A stretch of 64,000 nt of DNA from Candidatus Bathyarchaeota archaeon (GCA_026014485.1 JAOZIE010000020.1:87221-151220), one strand, 5' to 3'. Positions 32,456-41,895 are shown, numbered from the stretch's first letter. The notes: generated by a model from the sequence alone, not told the origin. Program-made: numbers and translations.

Positions 32456-34371
32456 CACAACGCCTCCGGGACTCCCTTTATTTTTGAGTAATTAAACACG
32501 GGGCCATCCTTGCAGACGTAGATTTCGTTGATTTGACAGTGCCCGCATTTGCCTACCCCGCATTTCATTCTTCGCTCCAATGACACGATTATGTGGTCGT
32601 CGGGAACTTTTCTCGCCTTCAAATCTCCAATGACGTATTTGTACATGACTGGGGGACCGCAGATTATGGCGTAGATGTTGTCGGGGTCAAAGGAAACCTG
32701 AGGAATCAACGTGGTTATGACGCCTATGCTGCCCGTCCAAGCCTCGCCGTCGGGGCACCAGTTAACCGCGGATTTGAACTCCACGTCGGGTCGGCTTTGA
32801 AGCGCAACCATTTCGTCTTTGAAGAGCAGTTCCCGGGGCTCTTTGCATCCGTAGAGCAAGCTCACGTGCCCGAAGTCTTTTCGGTTATCCAAGACATAGT
32901 TGAAAAGCGAACGCAGAGGAGCAATACCTAAGCCTCCTGCCACGAAAAGCAGGTTTTTGCCTTTCAAAAAGTCTAGGTCAAACCCGTTTCCGAAGGGACC
33001 TCTAATGCCGACGCGGTCACCCACCTTGAGCATGTGCAGCTTGGTTGTTACGTTTCCCAGTTTGCGGACGCAAATTTCAAAGGAGCCCCGTTTAGTGGGC
33101 GGCGAAGACAGAGAAATGGGCGCTTCTCCCACGCCGAAAACAGAAACTTCCACGAATTGCCCCGGTTTATGACCCAGGTCTGAACCGTCGTCCAGTTTAA
33201 TCTCTAAAAACATCTCGTTCGTGGTCATCTGCTCCTTTTTGATTATGGTCGCCAAGTTGGGTACGTAGTCTATGTTTCCTTCCGTTTGGATGCTGACTTT
33301 GGGCGACTCTGCCACGGCAACTTGAACACCGTTGTGTGCGTGTTCTCGGTACATGTCGTTAAAGAGGTTAACAGGGTTAGCTATGTCTGGGAGACAGTTT
33401 GATGAGCATCTGCCACAGCCAACACACGATATGAAGCCAAACCGGTCAAACAGGTACTTTCCCTTCTTGAAGTATCGGTGCCTGTACCTTGTTGGTCTGG
33501 TTGCGCGGAAGTTTTCTCCTGAAGCTACTTTAGCGAAATCCTCCAGCAGGCAGCCATCCCATGTCCTGATTCTTTCGCCCTGATTAAGGGAAAGGTCAGG
33601 GTCATCCTTTACGTCGAAGCAGTAGCATGTGGGGCAGACCAGAACGCAGGAGCCGCATGCTAAGCATTTTTCTGAGTGTCTCTCCCAGAAATCGCTTTCC
33701 TCGTAGGTTTTCTTAAGCAACTCGGGAATTAGCTCAGGCGAGAAATCGAATTTCTGCTGCGACATGTTCACTATCTCTCTTTTTTTCTGCCCGACTAACT
33801 GTATGTCTCTTGCCAATGCCTCTGTAACGTTCTTGGCGTACTTTGACAGCAACTCGCCGCCCTTTTGGGAGCCCACACTTATTGCATACCTGTTTCCGAG
33901 GTCGGTTAGCATAAGGTCGTAGCCGTAGTCAACTGTGGCGCAGCCCATGAATGGTGAGAAGTTCCACTTGGACATTTTTTGGATGTTGACTCCGATGATT
34001 ATGGATGATTTTCTTTTGTCAAAGTAGTACGGGTCTGATTTTGTCTCTCGGAATATCTCATCCATGTGGAACAGAGCAATTATGTCGTAGGGGTGAACCC
34101 CCAATATCACAGTGGGTTTTGCCTCAGCAGGATTTTTGGCTGAGAAGCCCCCTGCTAAATTGTACGTGAAAAGGGTTTCCCGTTGAGGAAAGAAGTACTT
34201 TTTAGGCGGAAGCAGGGTTACATCATAGTCCAGCCGTAATTCGCCAGCGGATTCAAGGGGACCAAACGCAAATTTGTCTCCTTTCGCTTTTACTCCGATA
34301 ACATCCCACGCATCGTCCTTAATCAGCGCGTTCACGAAATCTGCAAAGTCTTCTTTCGAGAGTATTCTCAT
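32455..34371 (-). CDS. Fused hydrogenase beta-gamma subunit: Fe-S protein plus FAD/NAD(P) reductase
   Basis: A 638-residue fusion of what are two subunits in Pyrococcus sulfhydrogenase. The first ~360 residues are HydB-like, with two 4Fe-4S sets (CLACGSCVLVCPTC near 235, CVGCGRCSSNCLP near 317). The rest is the HydG-like ferredoxin-NADP reductase module: FAD motif around APISLSSPP, GGLGIAPLRSL for NAD(P), and a C-terminal 2Fe-2S motif CGVGKCGHCQINEIYVC. It would connect NAD(P)H to the hydrogenase in one chain. The minus-strand TATA box CTTTATAGTC (34387-34396) is close to the ATG, giving a very short leader. Confidence 0.9.
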   Translation of the reverse strand: MRILSKEDFADFVNALIKDDAWDVIGVKAKGDKFAFGPLESAGELRLDYDVTLLPPKKYFFPQRETLFTYNLAGGFSAKNPAEAKPTVILGVHPYDIIALFHMDEIFRETKSDPYYFDKRKSSIIIGVNIQKMSKWNFSPFMGCATVDYGYDLMLTDLGNRYAISVGSQKGGELLSKYAKNVTEALARDIQLVGQKKREIVNMSQQKFDFSPELIPELLKKTYEESDFWERHSEKCLACGSCVLVCPTCYCFDVKDDPDLSLNQGERIRTWDGCLLEDFAKVASGENFRATRPTRYRHRYFKKGKYLFDRFGFISCVGCGRCSSNCLPDIANPVNLFNDMYREHAHNGVQVAVAESPKVSIQTEGNIDYVPNLATIIKKEQMTTNEMFLEIKLDDGSDLGHKPGQFVEVSVFGVGEAPISLSSPPTKRGSFEICVRKLGNVTTKLHMLKVGDRVGIRGPFGNGFDLDFLKGKNLLFVAGGLGIAPLRSLFNYVLDNRKDFGHVSLLYGCKEPRELLFKDEMVALQSRPDVEFKSAVNWCPDGEAWTGSIGVITTLIPQVSFDPDNIYAIICGPPVMYKYVIGDLKARKVPDDHIIVSLERRMKCGVGKCGHCQINEIYVCKDGPVFNYSKIKGVPEAL

Positions 34372-34731
34372 TCTAATTTCAACCTCGACTATAAAGACAC
34401 AAATACGTTATCTGAAGAGTGTTGGCTTTCACATTTAATATTTTCCTATAAACCAGATGTGGCATCTGAGATGGCGGCATTGGCAGTTTTAAAATCTTTA
34501 CCCGAGATGGACGGAACAAGAAGAACATGACCGAACCTTTATGTAGTGGAAATGGGCTTTTTGAATCTCCATGCGCGTATGGTGCTTCAGAATGTTTCCA
34601 ATCGTCGAACGGTTTAGGTCGCATGTAACCTCGAGTCACCCGCGAAAAGCAAATTTATTAACTTCAGCAACCGAAACCCATGGGATTAACATGCGTTTAC
34701 GGTTCTCATACCGATATACGGGGAATGCATA
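34372..34731. other. Divergent promoter region between the two hydrogenase operons
   Basis: Contains the hydBG TATA box (34387-34396, minus strand) and a plus-strand TATA box AAATTTATTA (34651-34660) for hdrC. No gene is visible in between. A shared regulator could act on both units here. Confidence 0.55.
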
Positions 34732-35292
34732 ATGGCGGAAAACGCAGTTGCAGTTAAGGATGCCATGAAGGAGCCGATTAGAGCTTCTGAGCTTGACCCA
34801 AAATTCAAATATCAACTTATAAAGCTGCATGGCAGCGAGAAACTGCTTAAATGCTTCCAGTGCGGAACCTGCACCAGCGACTGCCCAGTCGCAAGGTACA
34901 GCGATTCCTACAGGCCACGCACCCTCATTCACATGGCGCGGTTAGGCCTTAAGGACCGAGTTCTGAAAAGCGACACCCTGTGGCTTTGTGCTGCCTGCTT
35001 CACCTGCACCGACCGATGTCCACAAGGCGTCGAAGTAGCAAGTGTCATACGGGTGCTGAGGAACCTTGCTGCTGAAGAAGGCATTGTACCTCAAGTTTTC
35101 AAGGATCAATGTTCCAGCGTTTTGCAGTCAGGATATGCATACAAGATATCTGAACTACGCCTAAAGAAACGCGACACTTTGGGTCTTCCACCTCTGCCTA
35201 AAGGTAACCCTGAAAGCGTACAAAAAAGCCTCAAAGGCGTTAGCTTCATGAAAAACATGGAAAACAAAGGTGAAAACGATGCCAAACAGTAA
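34732..35292 (+). CDS. hdrC: Heterodisulfide reductase subunit C
   Basis: HdrC is the small iron-sulfur subunit that delivers electrons to HdrB. Two 4Fe-4S motifs are visible: CFQCGTCTSDCPVA (about residues 42-55) and CAACFTCTDRCPQG (about 86-99). 186 residues, normal for the family. It is the first gene of hdrC-hdrB-mvhG-mvhA and overlaps hdrB by 14 bases. Confidence 0.93.
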   Translation: MAENAVAVKDAMKEPIRASELDPKFKYQLIKLHGSEKLLKCFQCGTCTSDCPVARYSDSYRPRTLIHMARLGLKDRVLKSDTLWLCAACFTCTDRCPQGVEVASVIRVLRNLAAEEGIVPQVFKDQCSSVLQSGYAYKISELRLKKRDTLGLPPLPKGNPESVQKSLKGVSFMKNMENKGENDAKQ

Positions 35293-36181
35293 ATACCTGA
35301 TTTTCCTTGGATGCGCAATTCCCTACAGAGTAGCCGCATACGAAATTTCCGCTCGCAAAGTCTTAGCTAAACTTGGTGTTGAACTTGTTGAAATGCCCGA
35401 GTTTAACTGCTGTGGTTTGCCTCTTGACCCTGTCAGCCACGAAACCATGCTGATTCTTGCCGCTCGTAACTTGGCATTGGCTGAGCAGCAGGGCTTGAAC
35501 ATACTCACTTTGTGCCCTGGCTGTGCTGGTACTCTGAAGAAAGTTAACAAGATTTTAAAGGAAGACAAAGCATTAAGAGAACAAATCAACGGTCACCTGA
35601 AGGAATCAGGTTTAGAGTTCAAGGGGACAATTACGACGAAGCATCTGCTGCAAGTCTTGAAGGAAGATGTAGGCATAGACAACGTAAAGAACGCAGTTGT
35701 TAAGCCGCTGAATATGCTGAACGTAGCAGAGCACAATGGTTGTCACATTCTGCGTCCCAAGGCGTACATAGGTTTCGACGACCCCGAAGACCCCCAGACC
35801 CTTAAAGCCTTGATTGAAGCGACAGGCGCAACCTGCTTGGACTACGTTGACGAAACCGAGTGTTGCGGCGCTCCCAGTGTTGGCGTAAGCGACAAAGTTG
35901 CCCTGCAGTTAGCAAGAGACAAGTTGAATCACGTGAAGATGGTGAACGCGCAAGCTTTAATAACAATTTGCCCGTTTTGCCACATTATGTATGACACGAA
36001 TGAGTTGCGCATAGAGAAAATGTTCAACGAAGTCTATGGCATTCCTGTCCTGCATTATCCACAGTTGCTAGGGTTAGCCTTAGGCATGACGCCTGAAGAG
36101 CTTGCCTTCAACGAACTTAGGGTTAGCACTAAAAAATTGTTAGAACAAGTCAATGAAGGTGCAAAAATAAATGAGCAGTAA
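35279..36181 (+). CDS. hdrB: Heterodisulfide reductase subunit B
   Basis: HdrB carries the catalytic non-cubane 4Fe-4S clusters that split a disulfide. Two CCG domains are present: FNCCGLPLD with upstream FLGC and downstream CPGC, and TECCGAPSV with upstream NGCH and downstream CPFCH. 300 residues. The ATG at MPNSKYL was chosen over a GTG three codons upstream. HdrA, the flavin subunit that bifurcates electrons, is not encoded nearby. In a non-methanogen the substrate need not be CoM-CoB disulfide. Confidence 0.93.
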   Translation: MPNSKYLIFLGCAIPYRVAAYEISARKVLAKLGVELVEMPEFNCCGLPLDPVSHETMLILAARNLALAEQQGLNILTLCPGCAGTLKKVNKILKEDKALREQINGHLKESGLEFKGTITTKHLLQVLKEDVGIDNVKNAVVKPLNMLNVAEHNGCHILRPKAYIGFDDPEDPQTLKALIEATGATCLDYVDETECCGAPSVGVSDKVALQLARDKLNHVKMVNAQALITICPFCHIMYDTNELRIEKMFNEVYGIPVLHYPQLLGLALGMTPEELAFNELRVSTKKLLEQVNEGAKINEQ

Positions 36182-37151
36182 ACTGAAAATAGCCTTCTAT
36201 TGGGCTGCAAGTTGCGGCGGCTGCGAAATAGCCGTGCTAGATATCAACGAGAAAATCCTCGATGTTGTAGGAATCGCGGACATTGTGTTCTGGCCAGTAG
36301 CCATGGACATAAAGTACAAGGACGTCGAAGGGATGGCTGACAAGTACATCGACATCACGTTCTTTAACGGGTCCATCCGCAACTCAGAGCAGGAACACAT
36401 GGCCAAAGTGCTTCGCGCAAAATCCAAGACGCTGATAGCTTTTGGCTCCTGCGCCCACGAAGGCAGTATACCTGGCTTAGCAAACCTCAACGACAAAGCT
36501 GAAATTTTCGAGCAGGTCTACATCAAAGACAAATCGAACGTTAACCCCGAAAAAGTGATGCCTCAAACCACAACCACTGTGAAAGAAGGCACGCTCAAGA
36601 TTCCTGAATTCTATGACACAGTCAAAACCTTAGCGCAAACCGTTGACGTAGATTACTACGTGCCCGGTTGCCCTCCTCCAGTGAAACTAATCGCTAACGC
36701 TATCGAGGCCATCGCCGCAGGAAACCTGCCTCCTAAAGGTTCAGTTCTCGCTCCGTTGCCCGCGGTTTGCGATGAATGCCCCCGGAAAAGGGAAAACAAG
36801 AAAATCACCAAAATCTACCGTGTACATGAGAAAGCTCCTGACCCCGACCGTTGCCTCATGGAGCAGGGTATACTCTGTTTGGGTATGGCTACCCGCAGCG
36901 GATGCGGCGCGCAATGCCTCAAAGTTGACATGCCCTGCACTGGGTGCGGTGGAGCTGCTCCAAATCAGCCTGAAGTCGGCGCGGGTATGATAACCGCGTT
37001 AGCTTCCATTCTTGGATTAGATAAGGAGCCTGGCCAGTACACAGATGAGGATGTGGACAAGCTGATGGCTCAGATTGTGGATCCAGTGGGCACCTTCTAC
37101 ATGTACAGTTTGCCTGCTTCCATTCTTAAACGAAAGGTGATGAAGAAATGA
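36171..37151 (+). CDS. mvhG: MvhG-type NiFe hydrogenase small subunit (group 3c)
   Basis: The small subunit of the Hdr-linked, F420-non-reducing hydrogenase. The proximal cluster motif is ASCGGCEIAVLD, with GSCAHEGSIPG and PGCPPP further on, and two ferredoxin-like Cys sets near the C terminus (CDECPRKRENK, CLMEQGILCLGMATRSGCGAQC, CTGCGG). 326 residues, slightly longer than methanogen MvhG. It overlaps hdrB by 11 bases. MvhD, the adaptor between hydrogenase and HdrA in methanogens, is not in the cluster. Confidence 0.92.
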   Translation: MSSKLKIAFYWAASCGGCEIAVLDINEKILDVVGIADIVFWPVAMDIKYKDVEGMADKYIDITFFNGSIRNSEQEHMAKVLRAKSKTLIAFGSCAHEGSIPGLANLNDKAEIFEQVYIKDKSNVNPEKVMPQTTTTVKEGTLKIPEFYDTVKTLAQTVDVDYYVPGCPPPVKLIANAIEAIAAGNLPPKGSVLAPLPAVCDECPRKRENKKITKIYRVHEKAPDPDRCLMEQGILCLGMATRSGCGAQCLKVDMPCTGCGGAAPNQPEVGAGMITALASILGLDKEPGQYTDEDVDKLMAQIVDPVGTFYMYSLPASILKRKVMKK

Positions 37152-38599
37152 AAGAAATATTAATCGACCCAATTACAAGGCTTGAAGGTCACGGAAACAT
37201 ATCCATATTCCTCAACGACAACGGCGACGTAGAAAATGCGTACCTCAAAATCCCTGAACTCCGCGGTTTCGAGAAATTCTGCATTGGCCGACGCGCCGAA
37301 CTTATGCCTCTGCTCACTACAAGAATTTGCGGCGTTTGCCCTGTTGCCCACCACTTTGCCTCAGTAAAAGCCTTAGACCAAGCATTTAACGTGGAGCCTC
37401 CATCTGCCGCAAAGAAACTCCGTGAACTTCTAAACTGCGGATACTTCATCTATGACCACACCCTCCACTTCTACTACTTAGGTGGACCTGACTTCATAGT
37501 TGGACCCGACGCACCACCAGAAAAACGTAACATCCTTGGCGTTATCGAGAAAGCAGGATTAGACGTTGCCAAAGAAGTCATAAAACACCGCGCTTACGGA
37601 CAAAAAATCACGGCGATTCTGGGCGGAAAAGCCACTCACCCCGTCAGCGGGCTTCCAGGCGGATTCAGCAAAGCGCTGAGTGAGGATGACCGCAAAGAAA
37701 TCCAAGACATGGCGGAATCTTCAGTAAAGTTTGCTCAGTTCTCTCTGAAACTCTTCCACGACCTCGTCCTTGGCAACAGTGCTTACTTGGACATGATTAA
37801 AAGCGATGCTTACACGATGAACACTTACTACATGGGCACCGTAGACAACCAAAACAAAGTTAACTTCTACGACGGCAAAGTCCGCGTTGTTGACCCCGCA
37901 GCTAAAGAATTCGTAAAGTTCGAAGCCAAAAATTACCTTAACCACTTGGCTGAACATGTGGAATCATGGACCTACAGCAAGTTCCCCTACCTCAAGAAAA
38001 TCGGCTGGAACGGCTTCTCCTACGGCGCAGACAACGGCGTCTACCGTGTTGGTCCCCTCGGCAGGTTAAACGCTGCTGACGGAATGGCCACCCCGCTGGC
38101 TCAGGCAGAATACGAAGTTATGTTCAAGACGCTGGGTAAACCAGTACATGGTACCTTGGCGTTCCACTGGGCGCGTCTTATTGAACTGCTCTACGCCGCG
38201 GAACGTGCAGTCCAGCTAGCAACAGACCCTGAAATCACAAGCACAAACATACGCAACCAGCCAGGCGAACCCGGACAAGGCGTCGGCATCGTTGAAGCAG
38301 CACGTGGCACCCTAATCCACGACTACACCTTAGACAAAGATGCACTCGTCAAAGACGTGAACATGATTGTCGCCACAACCAACAACTACCCCGCCATCTG
38401 CATGAGCATACGCGACGCAGCCAAAGGCTTAATCAAAGGCGGCAAATGCGACCAAGGCATACTCAACAAAGTCGAAATGGCGTTCCGCGCATACGACCCC
38501 TGCTTTGGCTGTGCAACACACTTTGCAGTTGGGCAGATGCCGTTGACGGTTAACGTCTACGACAGCAACAAGCAACGCATCCAGACACTGCAGCGTTAA
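37148..38599 (+). CDS. mvhA: MvhA-type NiFe hydrogenase large subunit (group 3c)
   Basis: The catalytic large subunit. N-terminal RICGVCPVAHH (about residue 58) and C-terminal DPCFGCATHF provide the four Cys that hold Ni and Fe. After the last motif there are about 25 residues (ending KQRIQTLQR) that the maturation protease encoded next door would cleave. 483 residues. Overlaps mvhG by four bases (ATGA). It shares only the short Cys motifs with the group 3b large subunit at 30411, so this is a second, distinct hydrogenase. Confidence 0.94.
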   Translation: MKEILIDPITRLEGHGNISIFLNDNGDVENAYLKIPELRGFEKFCIGRRAELMPLLTTRICGVCPVAHHFASVKALDQAFNVEPPSAAKKLRELLNCGYFIYDHTLHFYYLGGPDFIVGPDAPPEKRNILGVIEKAGLDVAKEVIKHRAYGQKITAILGGKATHPVSGLPGGFSKALSEDDRKEIQDMAESSVKFAQFSLKLFHDLVLGNSAYLDMIKSDAYTMNTYYMGTVDNQNKVNFYDGKVRVVDPAAKEFVKFEAKNYLNHLAEHVESWTYSKFPYLKKIGWNGFSYGADNGVYRVGPLGRLNAADGMATPLAQAEYEVMFKTLGKPVHGTLAFHWARLIELLYAAERAVQLATDPEITSTNIRNQPGEPGQGVGIVEAARGTLIHDYTLDKDALVKDVNMIVATTNNYPAICMSIRDAAKGLIKGGKCDQGILNKVEMAFRAYDPCFGCATHFAVGQMPLTVNVYDSNKQRIQTLQR

Positions 38600-38600
38600 C

Positions 38601-38638
38601 TGCAACCCCTTCCTTTTCTTCTTTGTTTCTATTTTTCG
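38601..38638 (+). terminator. Oligo-T region after mvhA
   Basis: Pyrimidine-rich stretch with T4-T5 tracts between mvhA and the protease gene; partial termination is likely. Confidence 0.4.
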
Positions 38639-38657
38639 TTTGTGACGTGTGGTAACT

Positions 38658-39152
38658 ATGGGTGAAACACAGTTTGGGTTTGAAGAGGAGCTGAAAAACT
38701 GGCTTAGTGGAGCAAAAACCGTTGTCGTCGCAGGTATAGGCAACGACATCCGCATGGATGACTTCGTCGGCGTAAAAATCGTGCAGGACCTGCAGGGCAA
38801 AGTCAGCTCAAAAGTGCACCTGATAGAGTGCGAGACGGTTCCTGAAAGTTTCATGGACGAAATCGTGGAGCTTAAACCTTCACATGTGCTGTTGGTTGAC
38901 GCGGCACTTCTGGGGCTGAATCCTGGGGAAATTCGTTTGTACGACTCAGCGAAAGTCGTGAATATGCCCACGATTTCAACACATATGTTGCCGCTGCGGA
39001 TGTTCTGCGACTACATAACCCAGATGGCGCAAGCCAAACTTACCTTGTTGCTTGTTGAGCCTAAGGAGACAGATTTCGGTGAGGGTTTATCCGATGTGGT
39101 TGCTGAATCTGCGGGGCGGATTGTGGATTTCTTGTTGAAGACTCTTCCATAA
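38658..39152 (+). CDS. Hydrogenase maturation endopeptidase (HyaD/HycI family)
   Basis: This protease removes the C-terminal extension of the NiFe large subunit after nickel insertion. GIGNDIRMDDFVG near the N terminus contains the first nickel-binding Asp; the later Asp (LVDAALLG) and His (STHMLPL) complete the site. 164 residues from ATG; a GTG three codons upstream is possible. The neighbouring mvhA is the obvious substrate; hydA could be a second one. Confidence 0.9.
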   Translation: MGETQFGFEEELKNWLSGAKTVVVAGIGNDIRMDDFVGVKIVQDLQGKVSSKVHLIECETVPESFMDEIVELKPSHVLLVDAALLGLNPGEIRLYDSAKVVNMPTISTHMLPLRMFCDYITQMAQAKLTLLLVEPKETDFGEGLSDVVAESAGRIVDFLLKTLP

Positions 39153-39397
39153 TTGATGTGGCTTGGTGGAAATTTCCATTTCAGGCGTTGAAAGTGTATT
39201 CAATCAATATTATGGGCTTTTTGTTTGTTTAGAATAAAATTGTGGATGAATATGTGATGTGCATGCAAAAACATATCGGTTTAAGCTTTTCACTATTGCA
39301 AGATTAACGTAATTTTTTGACATTTGAATCCATTAGGTTTATATCTTCTCCATCTGCCTAATACTAACCCAGCACGTACGGAGGACAAGAAGAAATC

Positions 39398-41311
39398 ATG
39401 TATGCCTACGCGGGAAAAATTCTGCGTGTTAACTTAACAACTGGGGAAATCAAAACCGAACCCTTAACCGAGGAGCTGGCGAAAAACTACATCGGCGGCA
39501 TAGGTCTCGGAATCAAACTCCTTATGGATAACTCAAAAGCCGGGGTAGACGCATACGACCCAGATAACCCACTTATCTACATGACTGGTCCGCTCAGCGG
39601 AACCATGGGTCCAACAGGCGGCAACAGCTACGCCGTGGTATCCAAATCTCCCGCAACAGGCGGCGTCGGCAACGCTGAATCACACGGCTTTTTTGGACCT
39701 GACCTCAAACGCGCAGGATACGACGCCGTCATAATTACAGGCAAAGCCCCCAAACTCAGCTACCTCTGGATTGACGATGACAAAGTCCAAATCATGGACG
39801 CTGAACACCTGAAACACTTCACAGTTTATCATACTGACAAAGCAATCCGAGAAGAACTCGGCGACTTCTACATCCGCGTTTCAGCCATCGGCGAAGCTGG
39901 AGAAAAGCTCTGCCGATTCGCAGCCATCATAAATGACGAATTCCGCGCCATCGGACGAAGCGGCATGGGCGGCGTCATGGGCAGCAAAAACCTCAAAGCT
40001 GTCGCGGTTCGCGGAACACACGATGTTAACGTCGCGGATATGAAGGGTTTCAGGGAATTTGTCAAACTTATCCATGAACGCATGAAGGGTCCAGCAACCA
40101 AGAAGTACAAAACCTTGGGTACCCCCGAAAACGTTCTTGTTTTAAACTCCCTTTCTGCCTTGGCAACAAGAAACTGGACTAACGCAACTTTTGAACACGC
40201 CGACAAAGTCAGCGGCGAGTGGCTAAACGAACACTACGTCAAAAAAATAGTCGGTTGCGCCACTTGTGGTATGCGATGCGACCACATTGCAGTCGTCCCC
40301 GAAGGACCCTACAAAGGCAGCACCAGCAGGCTCGAGTTCGAATGTCTCTGGAGCATGGGACCACTCTGCGGCGTTGACCGCTTAGACGCAGTTATCGAAG
40401 CAATGCGCATAACTAACGAGTACGGCATGGACGGCATCAGCATAGGCGTCGTTGTCGCCTTCGCTATGGACCTTTACGAACACGGAATCATCACCAAAGA
40501 ACAAACCGACGGTTTAGACCTCAAATTCGGCAACGCTGAAGCAATGATCGCTTTAATCCACAAAATCGGCAAACGAGAAGGCTGGCTAGGAAACATCCTT
40601 GCTGAAGGCACAGCCAAAGCTGCAGAGCTAATCGGCGGAGACGCCTACAAATACGCTTGCCACATCAAAGGCTTAGAACTACCCGGCTACGACCTGCGAA
40701 CTTTGAAGACTGCCGCGCTCGGTTTCTCAGTAAGCTTCCGTGGTGCCTGCCACTTGCGAAACGGTGCATACTCGCCAGATGTGAAGGGCAAAGTGAATCG
40801 GTTCAAGATTGAGAAGGGCAGGGGCAAAATGATCACTACTGAGAGTCACATGTATAACATCATTGACTCCCTTATTGTCTGCAAGTTTAGCAGGGGCACC
40901 TACTACGACGGCTGGAACGACTTGGCCAAATACTACACGCTAGCAACTGGCATCCCAATAACTGTGGAGGAAATGATGCTGGACGGCGATCGCATCGAGA
41001 ACCTCGCAAAACTCTTCAACCTACGTGAAGGCAAAGGCACCCGCAAATACGACGATGTCCCCTACAAGATCAAGCACTTCCCCGTTCCCGACGAAGGCCC
41101 CGCCAAAGGCGTCTACGTCAGCGACGAAGAAATGGCCATCGGCTTAGACGATTACTACGCTTCGCGAGGCTGGACACCGCAAGGAATACCCACGCTGGAG
41201 CGCCTAGAGCAGGTCGGTTTATCCGAGTACGCTTACATAGCCGAGAAAGCTCTGAAGGAAAACCCCTCTCCGCCTCAAGCGGAACCTCAAGCACCCGCAG
41301 GAGGAGCTTAA
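39398..41311 (+). CDS. aor: Tungsten-containing aldehyde ferredoxin oxidoreductase family protein
   Basis: AOR-family enzymes oxidise aldehydes to acids, with tungsten-bis-pterin and one 4Fe-4S cluster, reducing ferredoxin. The N-terminal domain words YIGGIGLGIKLL and TGPLSGTMGPTGG, the pterin-binding NDEFRAIGRSGMGGVMGSKNLKA and the cluster ligands CATCGMRCD with a later Cys (GACHLRNG) are present. 637 residues. The polyferredoxin gene follows directly, so the pair probably works as a complex. Subfamily (AOR, GOR, FOR or WOR5-like) cannot be decided by eye. A TATA box (GGTTTATATC, about 39334-39343) and GGAG before the ATG mark a separate promoter. Confidence 0.92.
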   Translation: MYAYAGKILRVNLTTGEIKTEPLTEELAKNYIGGIGLGIKLLMDNSKAGVDAYDPDNPLIYMTGPLSGTMGPTGGNSYAVVSKSPATGGVGNAESHGFFGPDLKRAGYDAVIITGKAPKLSYLWIDDDKVQIMDAEHLKHFTVYHTDKAIREELGDFYIRVSAIGEAGEKLCRFAAIINDEFRAIGRSGMGGVMGSKNLKAVAVRGTHDVNVADMKGFREFVKLIHERMKGPATKKYKTLGTPENVLVLNSLSALATRNWTNATFEHADKVSGEWLNEHYVKKIVGCATCGMRCDHIAVVPEGPYKGSTSRLEFECLWSMGPLCGVDRLDAVIEAMRITNEYGMDGISIGVVVAFAMDLYEHGIITKEQTDGLDLKFGNAEAMIALIHKIGKREGWLGNILAEGTAKAAELIGGDAYKYACHIKGLELPGYDLRTLKTAALGFSVSFRGACHLRNGAYSPDVKGKVNRFKIEKGRGKMITTESHMYNIIDSLIVCKFSRGTYYDGWNDLAKYYTLATGIPITVEEMMLDGDRIENLAKLFNLREGKGTRKYDDVPYKIKHFPVPDEGPAKGVYVSDEEMAIGLDDYYASRGWTPQGIPTLERLEQVGLSEYAYIAEKALKENPSPPQAEPQAPAGGA

Positions 41312-41312
41312 A

Positions 41313-41816
41313 ATGGTGCGCCATCAAGACCGAAAATTCGTTTCTGCTGACCCCGAAAAATGCATAGGCTGCGTCGTTTGTGAATACGCCTGCTCAATGG
41401 TGAACGAGAACACTTTCAACCCAACAAAATCCAGAATCCGTGCCATGCGCATCGGACCATTAACTAACTTAGCAATAACCTGCAGACACTGCGAAGACCC
41501 CCCATGTATGTCCGCCTGCCCCAGAGATGCCTTGACACAGGAAGAGGACACTGGCATAATCCGCGTAGACGAAAACGCCTGCAACGGCTGCGGATGGTGC
41601 ATTGCTGCATGCCCCTTTGGCGCCATGAACATGCATCCTGAAAAGAAGATTGTGTTCACATGCAACAGCTGCACTGACACCGACGAGAAAGAGCCCCAAT
41701 GCGTTAAATGGTGCCCTGAAGAAGCTTTAACGTTCGTTACAGCAGAGCAGTTAGCGCAGAAGTCACGTGCCAAAGCCGTCAAGAACCTGTTCCAGATGAC
41801 AGACGCCAAAACGTAA
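41313..41816 (+). CDS. Four-cluster polyferredoxin, electron partner of the aldehyde oxidoreductase
   Basis: A 167-residue iron-sulfur protein of the HycB/DmsB type with four 4Fe-4S sets: CIGCVVCEYAC, CRHCEDPPCMSACP, CNGCGWCIAACPFG and CNSCTDTDEKEPQCVKWCP. It starts one base after the aor stop with GGAGGAG ahead of the ATG. It would take electrons from the oxidoreductase and pass them on to ferredoxin, quinone or hydrogenase. Confidence 0.9.
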   Translation: MVRHQDRKFVSADPEKCIGCVVCEYACSMVNENTFNPTKSRIRAMRIGPLTNLAITCRHCEDPPCMSACPRDALTQEEDTGIIRVDENACNGCGWCIAACPFGAMNMHPEKKIVFTCNSCTDTDEKEPQCVKWCPEEALTFVTAEQLAQKSRAKAVKNLFQMTDAKT

Positions 41817-41849
41817 GCTGGAACACACCCAATTCGGTTAGCGTTTTAT

Positions 41850-41895
41850 GCGCTTTCTTTCATTTTTTGTTCATTTTTTGGTGCTTGTTTTTGTA
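41850..41895 (+). terminator. Oligo-T terminator after the aor-ferredoxin unit
   Basis: Repeated T tracts (up to T6) separated by GTTCA and GGTGC, with no strong hairpin. Confidence 0.5.

Noticed and set aside
38429-38971. Minus-strand frame spanning the mvhA end and protease gene
   Set aside because: Both strands overlap well-supported genes with intact motifs; the product looks like nothing known.
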